Assembly (NCBI RefSeq): GCF_002197815.1
Contig: NZ_NIUB01000011.1
Span: forward strand, 78,307 to 142,306
Direction of reading: 5' to 3'
From: Pseudomonas oleovorans subsp. oleovorans
GTDB taxonomy: Bacteria > Pseudomonadota > Gammaproteobacteria > Pseudomonadales > Pseudomonadaceae
DNA: 64,000 bases
The number at the start of each line of letters is the position of its first letter. Position 1 is the stretch's first letter. Made by a program: the position numbers and the translations under genes. The notes beneath the pieces were generated by a model. That model was not told the DNA's origin. It searched no databases and was given only the letters and a program-made list of their open reading frames with translations. This document shows, one piece after another, positions 45,242 through 54,408 of the stretch.

Positions 45242-45982
45242 TCAGCCATCGCCCGGTCGTGGCGTGCGTGCCAGGCAATACACATCGACGCGCAGTGCGC
45301 CCGCGCGACGCAGCAGGTGGGCGAGCACGCCCGCCGTGGCGCCGGTGGTGAGCACGTCGTCGACCAGCGCCAGATGAGCGCCGGCGACCTTGGCTTGCAG
45401 TTCCAGGCTGAAGGCCTGACGCAGATTGCGCTTGCGCGTTGCGGCATCCAGCCCTTGCTGTGCGGGTGTATCGACGCGGCGCTGGAGCCAGTCTTGTTGC
45501 ACCGGCAGGTGGAGGCTGGCGCCCAGCCAGTCGGCGAGCATCTGTGCCTGATTGAAGCCGCGTCGTCGCTGGCGCTTGCGGGCCAGCGGCACCGGCAGCA
45601 GCGCCTGTGGTCGTGGCAGGCCTTCGTCATAGGCATGGCTAAGGTGTTCAGCCAGCAGTTCGGCGAGCAGACGACCGTGCGGCCATTGCGCCTGGTGCTT
45701 GAAGCGGGTGATCAGATTGTCGACGGGAAAGGCATAGCGCCAGGGCGCTTCCACACGGCTGAAACTTGGCGGCTTGTTCTGGCAGGCGCCGCAGATCATG
45801 CCGTGGGCCGGCAATGGCACCGCACAGATCTGGCAGTGCGCACCGAGCCACGGCAACTCGGCCTCGCAGGCCGTGCAGACCACGTGCGTGGGGTGATCGG
45901 TGGTTTCGTCGCAAAGCTGGCAATGGCGGCGCGGTCGCAGCCAGGGGAGGCGTTGCAGAAGGGTTGGGTCGAACAATGGCAT
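45242..45982 (-). CDS. comF: ComF-family phosphoribosyltransferase-like protein
   Basis: A 246-residue protein. The N-terminus has a zinc-finger-like four-Cys pattern (HCQLCDETT, CTACEAELPW, CQICAVPL, CGACQNKP, residues 21-70). The C-terminal half is a phosphoribosyltransferase domain with the PRPP loop LALVDDVLTTGATA (about residues 208-221). In E. coli (GntX) and others ComF is linked to DNA uptake; here no competence genes are nearby. It lies upstream of modE on the same strand. Confidence 0.92.
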   Translation of the reverse strand: MPLFDPTLLQRLPWLRPRRHCQLCDETTDHPTHVVCTACEAELPWLGAHCQICAVPLPAHGMICGACQNKPPSFSRVEAPWRYAFPVDNLITRFKHQAQWPHGRLLAELLAEHLSHAYDEGLPRPQALLPVPLARKRQRRRGFNQAQMLADWLGASLHLPVQQDWLQRRVDTPAQQGLDAATRKRNLRQAFSLELQAKVAGAHLALVDDVLTTGATAGVLAHLLRRAGALRVDVYCLARTPRPGDG

Positions 45983-46025
45983 CGCGGCTCATCCATGAGC
46001 GGTGGTGCCAGAAGTGTAGTTCGCG

Positions 46026-46319
46026 TCAGCGGATGAGCCAGCCCATGACGATCAGGCCGAGAAACAGCCAGATCACCCCGCCGATGATCGAGCCGCGCAG
46101 CAGTGAACGAGCGCCGCCGAACAAGAACAGCAGACCGATGATCAGCAGGATGATGCTGAAGATCGACACGTCCATGCCAATGGCCCTGGCCATACCCTGG
46201 AGAAAGTCGTCGATGGCATCGGCCATGGCGCCTAGCACGCCGGACAACATGTCGACGATGAAACGGATGGCGCGACCCAGCGCTTCGCCGAGTCCTTCAA
46301 AAAAACCTTCAACCTGCAT
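46026..46319 (-). CDS. Small membrane protein of unknown function
   Basis: A 97-residue protein with a helical amphipathic start (VEGFFEGLGEALGRAIRFIVDMLSGVL) and two membrane segments (FSIILLIIGLLFLFGGAR and GGVIWLFLGLIVMGWLIR). I use the ATG at 46319 because AGGA lies 8 bases ahead; the ATG at 46328 is in the same frame with only an abutting purine stretch. Similar small proteins lie beside comF and bioB in other pseudomonads. No function can be given. Confidence 0.75.
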   Translation of the reverse strand: MQVEGFFEGLGEALGRAIRFIVDMLSGVLGAMADAIDDFLQGMARAIGMDVSIFSIILLIIGLLFLFGGARSLLRGSIIGGVIWLFLGLIVMGWLIR

Positions 46320-46396
46320 GCAGAACATCCTGTGGGAGGGGTAAGCATTGGGCCTTATGCCATGACATAAGTTCTATTGGTTGCTATTTGATCATA

Positions 46397-46426
46397 TGTA
46401 AACCTGTGTCTTTGTCGTGGTTGACA
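46397..46426. promoter_or_regulatory. BirA-type biotin operator
   Basis: TGTAAACC (46397-46404), 14 bases, GGTTGACA (46419-46426). It is the pattern of the biotin operator TTGTAAACC-N14-16-GGTTTACAA known for BirA, with one change in the right arm. The right arm contains the -35 box of the bioB promoter, so bound BirA would block RNA polymerase. Confidence 0.85.
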
Positions 46427-46448
46427 GCATCCAATCGCCACTTATGAT
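46421..46448 (+). promoter_or_regulatory. bioB promoter
   Basis: TTGACA (46421-46426), spacer of 16 bases, TATGAT (46443-46448): close to the sigma-70 consensus (6/6 and 5/6). The start site should lie near 46455, about 60 bases before bioB. Confidence 0.8.
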
Positions 46449-46515
46449 GGCCAAAGCCTGAATGCCCCGTGTGGGCCTGACAACAGATGCCACCAAGCGT
46501 CGAAGGACTTCTCAG

Positions 46516-47574
46516 ATGAGCGCAACCGCCGAAATCACCACCCGCCACGACTGGAGCCTCGCCGAGGTTCGCGCGCTGTTCGAGCAGCCTTTCAACGACC
46601 TGCTGTTCCAGGCGCAGAGCATCCATCGCCAGCACTTCGACCCGAACCGCGTGCAGGTCTCGACCCTGCTGTCGATCAAGACCGGCGCCTGCCCGGAAGA
46701 CTGCAAGTACTGCCCGCAGTCCGGCCACTACAACACCGGCCTGGACAAGGAAAAGCTGATGGAAGTGCAGAAGGTGCTGGAGGCTGCCGCTGAGGCCAAG
46801 GCCATCGGCTCCACGCGTTTCTGCATGGGTGCGGCCTGGAAGCATCCGTCCGCCAAGGACATGCCTTACGTGCTGGAAATGGTAAAGGGCGTGAAGAAGC
46901 TCGGCCTGGAAACCTGCATGACCCTTGGTCGCCTCGATCAGGAGCAGACCCAGGCGCTGGCTGACGCAGGCCTGGATTACTACAACCACAATCTCGACAC
47001 CTCACCGGAGTTCTACGGCAGCATCATCACTACCCGCACCTACGGTGAGCGCCTGCAGACCCTGGCCTACGTGCGCGAGGCGGGGATGAAGATCTGCTCG
47101 GGCGGCATCCTCGGCATGGGCGAGTCGGTGGATGACCGCGCCGGGTTGCTGATCCAGCTGGCGAATCTGCCGGAGCACCCGGAAAGCGTGCCGATCAACA
47201 TGCTGGTCAAGGTCAAGGGCACGCCGCTGGCCGAGGAGAAGGACGTCGACCCGTTCGACTTCATCCGCACTTTGGCCGTGGCGCGGATCATGATGCCGAA
47301 ATCCCACGTGCGCCTGTCTGCCGGCCGCGAGGCGATGAACGAGCAGATGCAGGCCCTGGCCTTCATGGCGGGCGCCAACTCGATTTTCTACGGCGAGAAG
47401 CTGCTGACCACCGCCAACCCACAGGCGGACAAGGACATGGCCCTGTTCAAGCGCCTTGGCATCAAACCCGAAGAGCGCGAAGAGCATGCCGATGAGGTGC
47501 ACCAGGCGGCCATCGAGCAGGCGCTGGTCGAGCAGCGCGATTCCAAGCTGTTCTACAACGCCGCTTCGGCCTGA
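46516..47574 (+). CDS. bioB: Biotin synthase
   Basis: A 352-residue radical-SAM enzyme that inserts sulfur into dethiobiotin. The radical-SAM cysteines are in [17 protein letters not shown], and the second [2Fe-2S] site fits conserved Cys and Arg residues ([41 protein letters not shown]). Start at 46516 ([13 protein letters not shown]) gives the family's length in Pseudomonas; a frame beginning at 46462 adds 18 unrelated residues. CTTCTCAG before it is only a weak ribosome site. First gene of bioBFHCD, controlled by the BirA operator just upstream. Confidence 0.96.
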   Translation: MSATAEITTRHDWSLAEVRALFEQPFNDLLFQAQSIHRQHFDPNRVQVSTLLSIKTGACPEDCKYCPQSGHYNTGLDKEKLMEVQKVLEAAAEAKAIGSTRFCMGAAWKHPSAKDMPYVLEMVKGVKKLGLETCMTLGRLDQEQTQALADAGLDYYNHNLDTSPEFYGSIITTRTYGERLQTLAYVREAGMKICSGGILGMGESVDDRAGLLIQLANLPEHPESVPINMLVKVKGTPLAEEKDVDPFDFIRTLAVARIMMPKSHVRLSAGREAMNEQMQALAFMAGANSIFYGEKLLTTANPQADKDMALFKRLGIKPEEREEHADEVHQAAIEQALVEQRDSKLFYNAASA

Positions 47575-47583
47575 TTCCTTTTA

Positions 47584-47653
47584 TGTGGGAGCGAGCTCTG
47601 CTCGCGAATGACCTCCTGTCCTGGTTTTTCGCTCGCCACGCTCGCTTCTACGG
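47584..47653. repeat. GTGGGAGCGAGCTCTGCTCGCGAA repeat between bioB and bioF
   Basis: A palindrome GGGAGCGAGCTCTGCTCGCG with a weaker inverted partner CGCTCGCCACGCTCGCTTCTACGG about 20 bases on. A related inverted copy is at 50401-50436 between bioC and bioD. Confidence 0.7.
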
Positions 47654-47662
47654 AAAACGTGC

Positions 47663-48832
47663 ATGAGCTTCGATCTTGCTACGCGCCTGGCCGAGCGTCA
47701 GGCCGCCGATCTGTTCCGCCAACGCCCGCTGTTGCAGACCCCGCAGGGGCCGCAGGTGCGCGCGGACGATCAGGAGCTGCTGGCCTTCTGTTCCAATGAC
47801 TATCTAGGCCTGGCCAACCACCCCGAAGTGATCCGCGCCATGCAGCAGGGCGCGGAAAAATGGGGCGTCGGCGGCGGCGCATCGCATCTGGTGATCGGCC
47901 ACAGCACCCCGCACCATGAGCTGGAGGAAGCCCTGGCCGCGTTCACCGGCAGGCCGCGTGCGCTGCTGTTCTCCACCGGTTACATGGCCAACCTGGCGGT
48001 CGTCACCGCCTTGCTCGGGCAGGGCGACAGCGTACTGCAGGATCGTCTCAATCACGCCTCGCTACTCGATGCCGGCCTGCTCTGCGGCGCGCGTTTTTCT
48101 CGCTACCTGCACAACGATGCGGTGAGCCTGGCCAACCGCTTGCGTAAGGTCACAGGCAACTGCCTGGTGGTCACTGATGGTGTGTTCAGCATGGACGGCG
48201 ACCTGGCCGATCTACCGGCCCTGTGCGCCGAGGCGCGTGCCACGCAGGCCTGGGTGATGGTCGACGACGCCCATGGCTTCGGCCCGCTGGGCGCCACCGG
48301 CGGCGGTATCGTCGAGCACTTCGGTCTGGGCCAGGATGATGTGCAGGTGCTGGTCGGCACCCTGGGCAAGGCCTTTGGTACCGCCGGCGCCTTCGTTGCC
48401 GGCAGCGAGGAACTGATCGAGACCCTGATCCAGTTCGCCCGCCCCTACATCTATACCACCAGCCAGCCGCCAGCGGTGGCCTGCGCCACGTTGAAGAGCC
48501 TGGAGCTGTTGCGCAGCGAACACTGGCGGCGTGAACACCTGCAGCGGTTGATCGCCCGCTTTCGGCAGGGCGCCGCTGAAATCGGCCTGAGCCTGATGGA
48601 CAGCCCCACGCCGATTCAGCCGATTCTGGTCGGTGACAGCGCGCGTGCGCTCAAGTTGTCGGCGTTGCTCAAGGCGCGCGGCCTGCTGGTCGGTGCCATC
48701 CGTCCGCCCACTGTGCCGGCTGGCAGCGCGCGGTTACGTGTGACGCTGTCTGCCGCGCACAGCGATGCACAGCTTGAGCGTTTGCTCGAGGCATTGGCCG
48801 AGTGCTGGCCGCAGGTACGCGCCGATGTGTGA
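47663..48832 (+). CDS. bioF: 8-amino-7-oxononanoate synthase
   Basis: A 389-residue PLP enzyme that condenses pimeloyl-ACP (or CoA) with alanine. Landmarks: [69 protein letters not shown], and the PLP lysine in [17 protein letters not shown]. Second gene of the bio operon, 88 bases after bioB with a repeat in between. It overlaps bioH by 8 bases. Confidence 0.95.
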   Translation: MSFDLATRLAERQAADLFRQRPLLQTPQGPQVRADDQELLAFCSNDYLGLANHPEVIRAMQQGAEKWGVGGGASHLVIGHSTPHHELEEALAAFTGRPRALLFSTGYMANLAVVTALLGQGDSVLQDRLNHASLLDAGLLCGARFSRYLHNDAVSLANRLRKVTGNCLVVTDGVFSMDGDLADLPALCAEARATQAWVMVDDAHGFGPLGATGGGIVEHFGLGQDDVQVLVGTLGKAFGTAGAFVAGSEELIETLIQFARPYIYTTSQPPAVACATLKSLELLRSEHWRREHLQRLIARFRQGAAEIGLSLMDSPTPIQPILVGDSARALKLSALLKARGLLVGAIRPPTVPAGSARLRVTLSAAHSDAQLERLLEALAECWPQVRADV

Positions 48833-49547
48833 GACGCTGATTCTATTGCCGGGCTGGGGCCTGGATGGCGCCTTGCTGCAGCCGCTGGCCAAGGCGTTGG
48901 GTGGCGATATGCAGGTGCAGGTGCCAGCCCTGCCGCGACTGAGCAGTGCGGCCGCTGCCGATTGGCTCGACGAGTTGGATACGCGTTTACCTCATGATTG
49001 CTGGCTGGCCGGCTGGTCGCTTGGCGGAATGTTGGCCGCCGCCCTGGCTGCGCGTCGTGGCAAGCGCTGCCGTGGTTTGATCACCTTGGCCAGCAATGCC
49101 TGTTTCGTCGCCAGCGATACCTGGCCGACGGCCATGCTGGCACAGACCTACTCAGCCTTTTATGAGAGCTGCCAGGATAATGCCGGCGCTACGCTCAAAC
49201 GTTTCGCCATGCTCTGTGCCCAGGGTGGCGCCGACGCGCGCGGCCTGTCACGGCAACTGCAAAGCCATCTGTCGACCTGCGACGAGTCCGCTCTGCTGGC
49301 CGGGCTGCGCTTGCTGGCGAGCCTGGACAATCGCGCTGCGCTGGCCGCGTATAACGGGCCGCAATTGCACCTGCTGGCCGAGCAGGATGCGCTGGTGCCA
49401 GCAGCGGCAGGCGACGCACTGCTGGCGCTGTTGCCATCGGGTGAGGTGGACGTGCTGGAAGAATGCGGTCATGCCTTCGTGCTCGAGCAGGCAGATGCCC
49501 TGGTGGTCTTGATGCTCGATTTCATCCGTGAGGCCAGCGATGTCTGA
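48825..49547 (+). CDS. bioH: Pimeloyl-ACP methyl ester esterase BioH
   Basis: A 240-residue alpha/beta hydrolase that removes the methyl ester from pimeloyl-ACP, ending the BioC-started synthesis. The nucleophile is the Ser in [25 protein letters not shown] carries the Asp and [10 protein letters not shown] the His. The oxyanion start [10 protein letters not shown] is also typical. Start at 48825 overlaps the bioF stop (ATGTGTGA); the longer frame to 48765 is inside bioF. It overlaps bioC by 8 bases as well. Its position in the operon suits the pseudomonad order bioBFHCD. Confidence 0.93.
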   Translation: MCETLILLPGWGLDGALLQPLAKALGGDMQVQVPALPRLSSAAAADWLDELDTRLPHDCWLAGWSLGGMLAAALAARRGKRCRGLITLASNACFVASDTWPTAMLAQTYSAFYESCQDNAGATLKRFAMLCAQGGADARGLSRQLQSHLSTCDESALLAGLRLLASLDNRAALAAYNGPQLHLLAEQDALVPAAAGDALLALLPSGEVDVLEECGHAFVLEQADALVVLMLDFIREASDV

Positions 49548-50385
49548 GCTACGTATGGCGCCTCAGGAGTTCCCCGGTGCGCACGGCGCACCCTACGGAG
49601 ATGTGGCGTTGCCGGACAAGCGTCAGGTCGCTGCGTCGTTTTCCCGTGCGGCAGCCAGTTACGACTCGGTGGCCGAGCTGCAACGCAGTGTCGGCAACCA
49701 GCTGCTGGCGTATTTGCCTGCTTCGCTACAGCCGCTTCGCTGGCTGGACCTGGGCAGCGGCACAGGCCATTTCACCCGCGCCCTGGCCGAACGTTATGCT
49801 CCGAGCGAGGGCCTGGCGGTGGATATCGCCGAGGGCATGTTGCGCCACGCCAGGCCGCAGGGCGGCGCTGCGCACTTTATCGCCGGCGATGCCGAAGCCC
49901 TGCCGTTGCATGACGCCAGCGTCGACCTGTTGTTCTCCAGTTTGGCGCTGCAATGGTGCGGCGATTTCCCGCGGGTGCTGAGTGAAGCGCAGCGGGTGTT
50001 GCGTCCCGGCGGGGTGCTGGCGTTCACCAGTCTGTGCGTCGGAACCCTGCAGGAGCTGCGTGACAGTTGGCTGGCGGTCGATGGTTTCGTCCACGTCAAT
50101 CGTTTTCGCCGCTTCGAGGATTACCAGCAGCTGTGCGCGGCCAGTGGCTTGCAGGTATTGACGCTGCAGCGCGAGGCTGAGGTGCTGCATTTTCCCGATC
50201 TACGCAGCCTGACCACGTCGCTGAAGGAACTCGGCGCACACAACCTCAATCCGGGGCGACCGGGCGGATTGACCGGGCGCTCACGCATTCGTGCGCTGAT
50301 CGAGGCTTACGAGTGTTTTCGTCAGGCACAAGGGCTGCCGGCGACCTATCAGGTGGTGTACGGCGTGCTGCAGAAACCTTCATAG
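49540..50385 (+). CDS. bioC: Malonyl-ACP O-methyltransferase BioC
   Basis: Up to 281 residues. The SAM-binding motif I is [19 protein letters not shown], motif [20 protein letters not shown], motif [16 protein letters not shown]. BioC methylates malonyl-ACP so that fatty acid synthesis can build the pimeloyl chain. The core of the family begins near [20 protein letters not shown]; ahead of it lie 24 residues if the ATG at 49540 is used, of which GAHGAPYG comes from an intergenic repeat. The ATG at 49540 overlaps the bioH stop by 8 bases, typical of coupling. A TTG at 49609 with GGAG 9 bases before it is a real alternative start. Confidence 0.92.
   Translation: MSELRMAPQEFPGAHGAPYGDVALPDKRQVAASFSRAAASYDSVAELQRSVGNQLLAYLPASLQPLRWLDLGSGTGHFTRALAERYAPSEGLAVDIAEGMLRHARPQGGAAHFIAGDAEALPLHDASVDLLFSSLALQWCGDFPRVLSEAQRVLRPGGVLAFTSLCVGTLQELRDSWLAVDGFVHVNRFRRFEDYQQLCAASGLQVLTLQREAEVLHFPDLRSLTTSLKELGAHNLNPGRPGGLTGRSRIRALIEAYECFRQAQGLPATYQVVYGVLQKPS
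49577..49597. repeat. Short palindrome GTGCGCACGGCGCACCCTA (plus CG), copy inside bioC
   Basis: Identical 21-mer to 31680-31700; inverted relatives at 42152-42170 and 33244-33262. In the bioC frame it encodes GAHGAPY. It lies just ahead of the conserved start of the BioC domain. Confidence 0.85.
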
Positions 50386-50400
50386 AAACAGCCTCGCTCG

Positions 50401-50436
50401 CCAACACGCTTCGCGAGCAGAGCTCGCTCCTACGGG
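50401..50436. repeat. REP TTCGCGAGCAGAGCTCGCTCC between bioC and bioD
   Basis: Inverted form of the repeat at 47584: TTCGCGAGCAGAGCTCGCTC followed by CTACGGG. It fills most of the 59-base gap to bioD. Confidence 0.75.
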
Positions 50437-50444
50437 AATATCAG

Positions 50445-51131
50445 ATGACCCAAGCCTACTTCGTCACCGGAACGGATACCGAAATCGGCAAGACCACTAT
50501 TGCCGCTGGCCTACTCCATGCGGCGCGCCAGCAGGGTCTGAGCACCGCCGCGGCCAAGCCGGTCGCTTCCGGTTGCAGGCGCACCGCCGACGGTTTGCGC
50601 AACGACGACGCGCTGGCCTTGCTCGCCCAGTGCTCGTTGCCGCTGCGCTATGAAGAGGTCAACCCATTTGCCTTCGCGCCGGCCATTGCGCCACATCTGG
50701 CGGCCCGTGAGGCGGGTGTCAGGCTGGATGTCGCCAGTCTCTTGCCGGCGGTGCAGACGACTCTGGCCAAGGGGGCGGACTTCTCGCTGGTGGAAGGCGC
50801 CGGTGGCTGGCGCGTGCCCCTGGCCGGTGAGGAAAACCTCTCGGATCTGGCCATTGCCCTCGGCCTGCCGGTGATTCTGGTGGTGGGTGTGCGCCTGGGC
50901 TGCATCAACCATGCATTGCTCAGTGCCGAAGCCATCGAGCGGGACGGGGTCAGGCTGGCCGGCTGGGTGGCCAATATCGTCGAGCCGAAAACCGCCCGCC
51001 TGGAAGAGAATCTCGCCACGCTCTGCAAGCGCCTGCCGGCGCCCTGCCTGGGGCATGTGCCGCACCTGGCCCAGGCGAACGCAGCCGCCGTGGCGGCGCA
51101 CCTGAATCTCGAGTTACTGGCAGACTGGTAA
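50445..51131 (+). CDS. bioD: ATP-dependent dethiobiotin synthetase
   Basis: A 228-residue enzyme that closes the ureido ring of dethiobiotin with CO2 and ATP. Residues 8-16 are the P-loop (TGTDTEIGKTTIA); AAAKPVASGC and EGAGGWRVPLAGEENL carry substrate and metal residues; WVANIVEP is the nucleotide-base element. It starts MTQAYFVTGTDTE with a weak ribosome site (GGGAAT). The longer frame from 50313 is within bioC and is not used. Last gene of the operon; a gap of about 100 bases follows. Confidence 0.94.
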   Translation: MTQAYFVTGTDTEIGKTTIAAGLLHAARQQGLSTAAAKPVASGCRRTADGLRNDDALALLAQCSLPLRYEEVNPFAFAPAIAPHLAAREAGVRLDVASLLPAVQTTLAKGADFSLVEGAGGWRVPLAGEENLSDLAIALGLPVILVVGVRLGCINHALLSAEAIERDGVRLAGWVANIVEPKTARLEENLATLCKRLPAPCLGHVPHLAQANAAAVAAHLNLELLADW

Positions 51132-51230
51132 TAAACAGTAAACGGAGCATAGCCTTTTGCCTGTACGTTTTTTAGCCGGTTTCTGCTTCAATAGGATTGT
51201 CTAGGTTCTACAGCCCTCAGGGGGTTGCCG

Positions 51231-51530
51231 ATGGAAATCTCTGCCAACGCATTCCGGTCGGGTCTGAACGGTATCCAGTCCGGCCAACGCCGTGCCGATC
51301 AGGCTGCTGCCGATATTGCCAGCAATACCGTCAATCCGGCGCAGCAGGCGACGCAGACCCCGCCACAAAATCAGGTCAACCCCAGCTCGCAGGTTGCCGA
51401 GCGTAGCCGTCCCGACCTGACCGAAAGCCTGGTGACATTGCGTGCCGCTGAAAACGAAGTGCGTGCCAATGCGCGCGTCGTTGACACCGCCGATGAGGTG
51501 TTGGGTACGCTGATCGATACCCGCGCGTAA
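51231..51530 (+). CDS. Mini protein with flagellar rod/hook-like N- and C-terminal motifs
   Basis: A 99-residue protein. Residues 1-33 (MEISANAFRSGLNGIQSGQR...DIASNTV) resemble the N-terminal helix of axial rod/hook proteins, with the AxxIASNTVN ending like the ANNIANVNT box. Residues 65-96 (SLVTLRAAENEVRANARVVDTADEVLGTLID) resemble their C-terminal helix, where NAKVIxTxDEMLxTLL is the usual pattern. Only a 30-residue Gln/Pro-rich linker lies between, so the domains of FlgB/C/F/G are absent. It may be a separate small export-type protein or a degenerate relic. It starts after AGGGGGTTGCCG; TTG at 51225 is an alternative start. Role is unknown. Confidence 0.7.
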   Translation: MEISANAFRSGLNGIQSGQRRADQAAADIASNTVNPAQQATQTPPQNQVNPSSQVAERSRPDLTESLVTLRAAENEVRANARVVDTADEVLGTLIDTRA

Positions 51531-51582
51531 GCAGTTCTACCCCGGCCGCCCTCGCTGCCGGCAAGGGGGCAGGAGGGCGCTC

Positions 51583-52317
51583 ATGCAGATTGGCAGCAGC
51601 CTGCCACCTTTCCTTCCCGCGCCGTCCGCCAGTTCGGCCCGGCCACTGCCGCCCGAAGTTTCTCCTGACATTGCCCGTGCCGACCAGGCACCCCTGGCGG
51701 CGCCGCAGGAACAGCAGGCCGACTCACCAGCCTCCGGACGCGAAGAGGCTGATCGTGATAGCGCTGCAACAAGTGCTGACAAAACCGAACCCAGCCCTCG
51801 GGAGCAGCGCCAGCAGCAACTGGAAATCACCGAGCTGGCGCAGCGTGACCGCGAAGTGCGTACTCACGAACAGGCGCACGCTGCCGTAGGTGGCCAGTAC
51901 GCCGGTGCACCGACATACAGTTTCAAACGCGGCCCGGACGGGCAGCGCTATGCCGTTTCCGGCGAAGTCAGCATCGACACGGCTCCCGTTCCCAATGATC
52001 CCGCCGCCACGTTGCGCAAGATGGAGATCGTCCTGCGCGCGGCGCTCGCCCCCGTTGAGCCTTCCCCGCAGGATCTGCGCGTAGCCGCCCTGGCTCAGAC
52101 GCAGGCGGCGCAGGCGCGGGTCGAACTGGCCGAGCAGCGGCGAGAAGCCGCCACCACCGTCGTCGAGGAGCGTAAAGCCCGCGACGAGGCGCGTGAGGCT
52201 GAAGACCAGCCCGCCGAGCAGTCGCAGCAGGCATTGCCGCCAGCGCCTGGTCTTGATCTGTATCGGCGCATGGGCGAACTGCCAGCGCCTGAATCGCGCA
52301 TCGATCTGGTCGCGTAG
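51583..52317 (+). CDS. HEQAH-motif protein, putative metalloprotease-catalytic-domain family
   Basis: A 244-residue protein. The first 75 residues are Pro/Ala/Ser/Glu-rich and disordered. The conserved core is LAQRDREVRTHEQAHAAVGGQYAGAP (HExxH-like at residues 95-99, HEQAH) with YSFKRGPDGQRYAVSGEVSID and IVLRAALAPVEPSPQDL after it; the region resembles a family annotated as SprA-related or putative metalloprotease. A charged coiled-coil stretch follows (ARVELAEQRREAATTVVEERKARDEAREAED). No signal peptide or membrane segment is seen. Activity as a protease is not established. The AGGAGG site lies 8 bases ahead of the start at 51583. Confidence 0.75.
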   Translation: MQIGSSLPPFLPAPSASSARPLPPEVSPDIARADQAPLAAPQEQQADSPASGREEADRDSAATSADKTEPSPREQRQQQLEITELAQRDREVRTHEQAHAAVGGQYAGAPTYSFKRGPDGQRYAVSGEVSIDTAPVPNDPAATLRKMEIVLRAALAPVEPSPQDLRVAALAQTQAAQARVELAEQRREAATTVVEERKARDEAREAEDQPAEQSQQALPPAPGLDLYRRMGELPAPESRIDLVA

Positions 52318-52486
52318 CCGGCCGATTGGCAGCGCTTGACAAGGGGGTGGCGTAAACGTATGTTTCAAACGCCTGTTTGATTGCTTCGGCCGCAGCCTCG
52401 TGGCCAGGCAGCCGGGAGTGATCCCGAGAGCGACCGCCAAGACGGTCACCCCAACTACTAGGAATCCACCGCAGAGGTTTACCGTT

Positions 52487-54292
52487 ATGCCTGACTACAA
52501 GGCCCCCTTGCGTGACATTCGTTTCGTTCGTGACGAGCTGCTGGGCTATGAAGCGCACTACCAGAGCCTGCCTGGCTGCCAGGACGCCACTCCGGACATG
52601 GTCGACGCCATCCTCGAAGAAGGCGCCAAGTTCTGCGAGCAGGTGCTGTCGCCGCTGAACCGTGTGGGTGACATCGAGGGCTGCACCTGGAGCGAATCCG
52701 GCGTGAAAACCCCGACCGGCTTCAAAGAGGCGTATCAGCAGTTCGTCGAAGGCGGCTGGCCGAGCCTGGCGCATGACGTCGAGCACGGCGGCCAGGGCCT
52801 GCCGGAATCGCTCGGCCTGGCCATCAGCGAGATGGTCGGTTCGGCCAACTGGTCCTGGGGCATGTACCCGGGCCTGAGCCATGGCGCGATGAACACCCTG
52901 AGTGCCCACGGTACCGACGAGCAGAAGCACACTTACCTGACCAAGCTGGTTTCCGGCGAGTGGACCGGCACCATGTGCCTGACCGAGCCGCATTGCGGTA
53001 CCGACCTGGGCATGCTGCGCACCAAGGCCGAACCGCAGGCCGACGGCAGCTACAAAGTCTCCGGTACCAAGATCTTCATCTCCGCGGGTGAGCACGACAT
53101 GGCCGAGAACATCGTCCATATCGTTCTGGCCCGTCTGCCCGATGCGCCGGCCGGTACCAAGGGTATCTCGCTGTTCATCGTGCCGAAGTTCCTGCCCAAT
53201 GCCGAAGGCGGCGTAGGCGAGCGCAACGCCGTTTCCTGTGGCTCCATCGAGCACAAGATGGGCATCCACGGTAACGCCACCTGCGTGATGAACTTCGACG
53301 GCGCCACTGGCTACCTGATTGGCCCGGCCAACAAGGGCCTGAACTGCATGTTCACCTTCATGAACACCGCTCGCCTGGGTACCGCGCTGCAAGGCCTGGC
53401 CCACGCCGAAGTCGGCTTCCAGGGTGGCATCAAGTACGCTCGCGAGCGTCTGCAGATGCGTTCGCTGACTGGCCCGAAAGCGCCGGAAAAAGCCGCTGAC
53501 CCGATCATCGTGCACCCGGACGTACGCCGCATGCTGCTGACCATGAAGGCCTTCGCCGAAGGCAACCGCGCCATGGTCTACTTCACCGCCAAGCAGGTCG
53601 ACATCGTTCAGCACAGCCAGGACGAAGAAGAGAAGAAAGCTGCCGACGAACTGCTGGCTTTCCTGACCCCGATCGCCAAGGCCTTCATGACCGAAGTGGG
53701 CTTCGAGTCCGCTTCTCACGGCATGCAGATCTATGGTGGCCACGGCTTCATCAGCGAGTGGGGCATGGAGCAGAACCTGCGTGACTGCCGCATTTCCATG
53801 ATGTACGAAGGCACCACCGGCGTTCAGGCGCTCGACCTGCTGGGCCGCAAGGTGCTGATGACTCAGGGCGGCGCGCTGAAAAACTTCACCAAGATCGTCC
53901 ACAAGTTCTGCCAGGCCAACGAGGGCAACGACTCCGTCAAGGAATTCGTCGAGCCGCTGGCCAAGCTGAACAAGGAGTGGGGCGACATCACCATGAAGAT
54001 CGGCATGGCCGCGATGAAAGATCGCGAGGAAGTTGGTGCCGCCTCCGTGGACTACCTGATGTACTCCGGCTACGCCTGCCTGGCCTACTTCTGGGCCGAC
54101 ATGGCGCGCCTGGCTGCCGAGAAGCTGGCTGCCGGTACTGATGACGAGGCTTTCTACAAGGCCAAGTTGCAGACTGCCCGCTTCTACTACGCGCGCATCC
54201 TGCCGCGTACCCGCGCGCACGTCGAAGCCATGCTGTCGGGCGCCAGCAACCTGATGGAGATGGATGAAGAGCATTTCGCTCTGGGCTTCTGA
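52487..54292 (+). CDS. Acyl-CoA dehydrogenase (long C-terminal type), copy 1
   Basis: A 601-residue FAD enzyme of the acyl-CoA dehydrogenase family that introduces the first double bond in beta-oxidation. Landmarks: [16 protein letters not shown] (flavin region), [41 protein letters not shown], a middle [16 protein letters not shown], and [39 protein letters not shown]. The additional C-terminal domain after about 450 is typical of the 600-residue class. It shares the opening [12 protein letters not shown] with copy 2 at 55615, so they are duplicates. The frame continues upstream without a better start. A terminator follows at 54309. Confidence 0.94.
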   Translation: MPDYKAPLRDIRFVRDELLGYEAHYQSLPGCQDATPDMVDAILEEGAKFCEQVLSPLNRVGDIEGCTWSESGVKTPTGFKEAYQQFVEGGWPSLAHDVEHGGQGLPESLGLAISEMVGSANWSWGMYPGLSHGAMNTLSAHGTDEQKHTYLTKLVSGEWTGTMCLTEPHCGTDLGMLRTKAEPQADGSYKVSGTKIFISAGEHDMAENIVHIVLARLPDAPAGTKGISLFIVPKFLPNAEGGVGERNAVSCGSIEHKMGIHGNATCVMNFDGATGYLIGPANKGLNCMFTFMNTARLGTALQGLAHAEVGFQGGIKYARERLQMRSLTGPKAPEKAADPIIVHPDVRRMLLTMKAFAEGNRAMVYFTAKQVDIVQHSQDEEEKKAADELLAFLTPIAKAFMTEVGFESASHGMQIYGGHGFISEWGMEQNLRDCRISMMYEGTTGVQALDLLGRKVLMTQGGALKNFTKIVHKFCQANEGNDSVKEFVEPLAKLNKEWGDITMKIGMAAMKDREEVGAASVDYLMYSGYACLAYFWADMARLAAEKLAAGTDDEAFYKAKLQTARFYYARILPRTRAHVEAMLSGASNLMEMDEEHFALGF

Positions 54293-54308
54293 GTCCTTCA
54301 TCGGTAGC

Positions 54309-54345
54309 ACGACAGCGCCGCCCTTTGGGGCGGCGTTGTCGTTTT
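54309..54345 (+). terminator. Rho-independent terminator after acyl-CoA dehydrogenase copy 1
   Basis: ACGACAGCGCCGCC, loop CTTTGG, GGCGGCGTTGTCGT then TTTT; the stem has one small mismatch in the middle. Confidence 0.85.
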
Positions 54346-54408
54346 CGCACTTCGCATTGCAGCGAATGTCGCATTCTGTCGCTGTTTTCAGGAATCGAAG
54401 CAGGCAGA

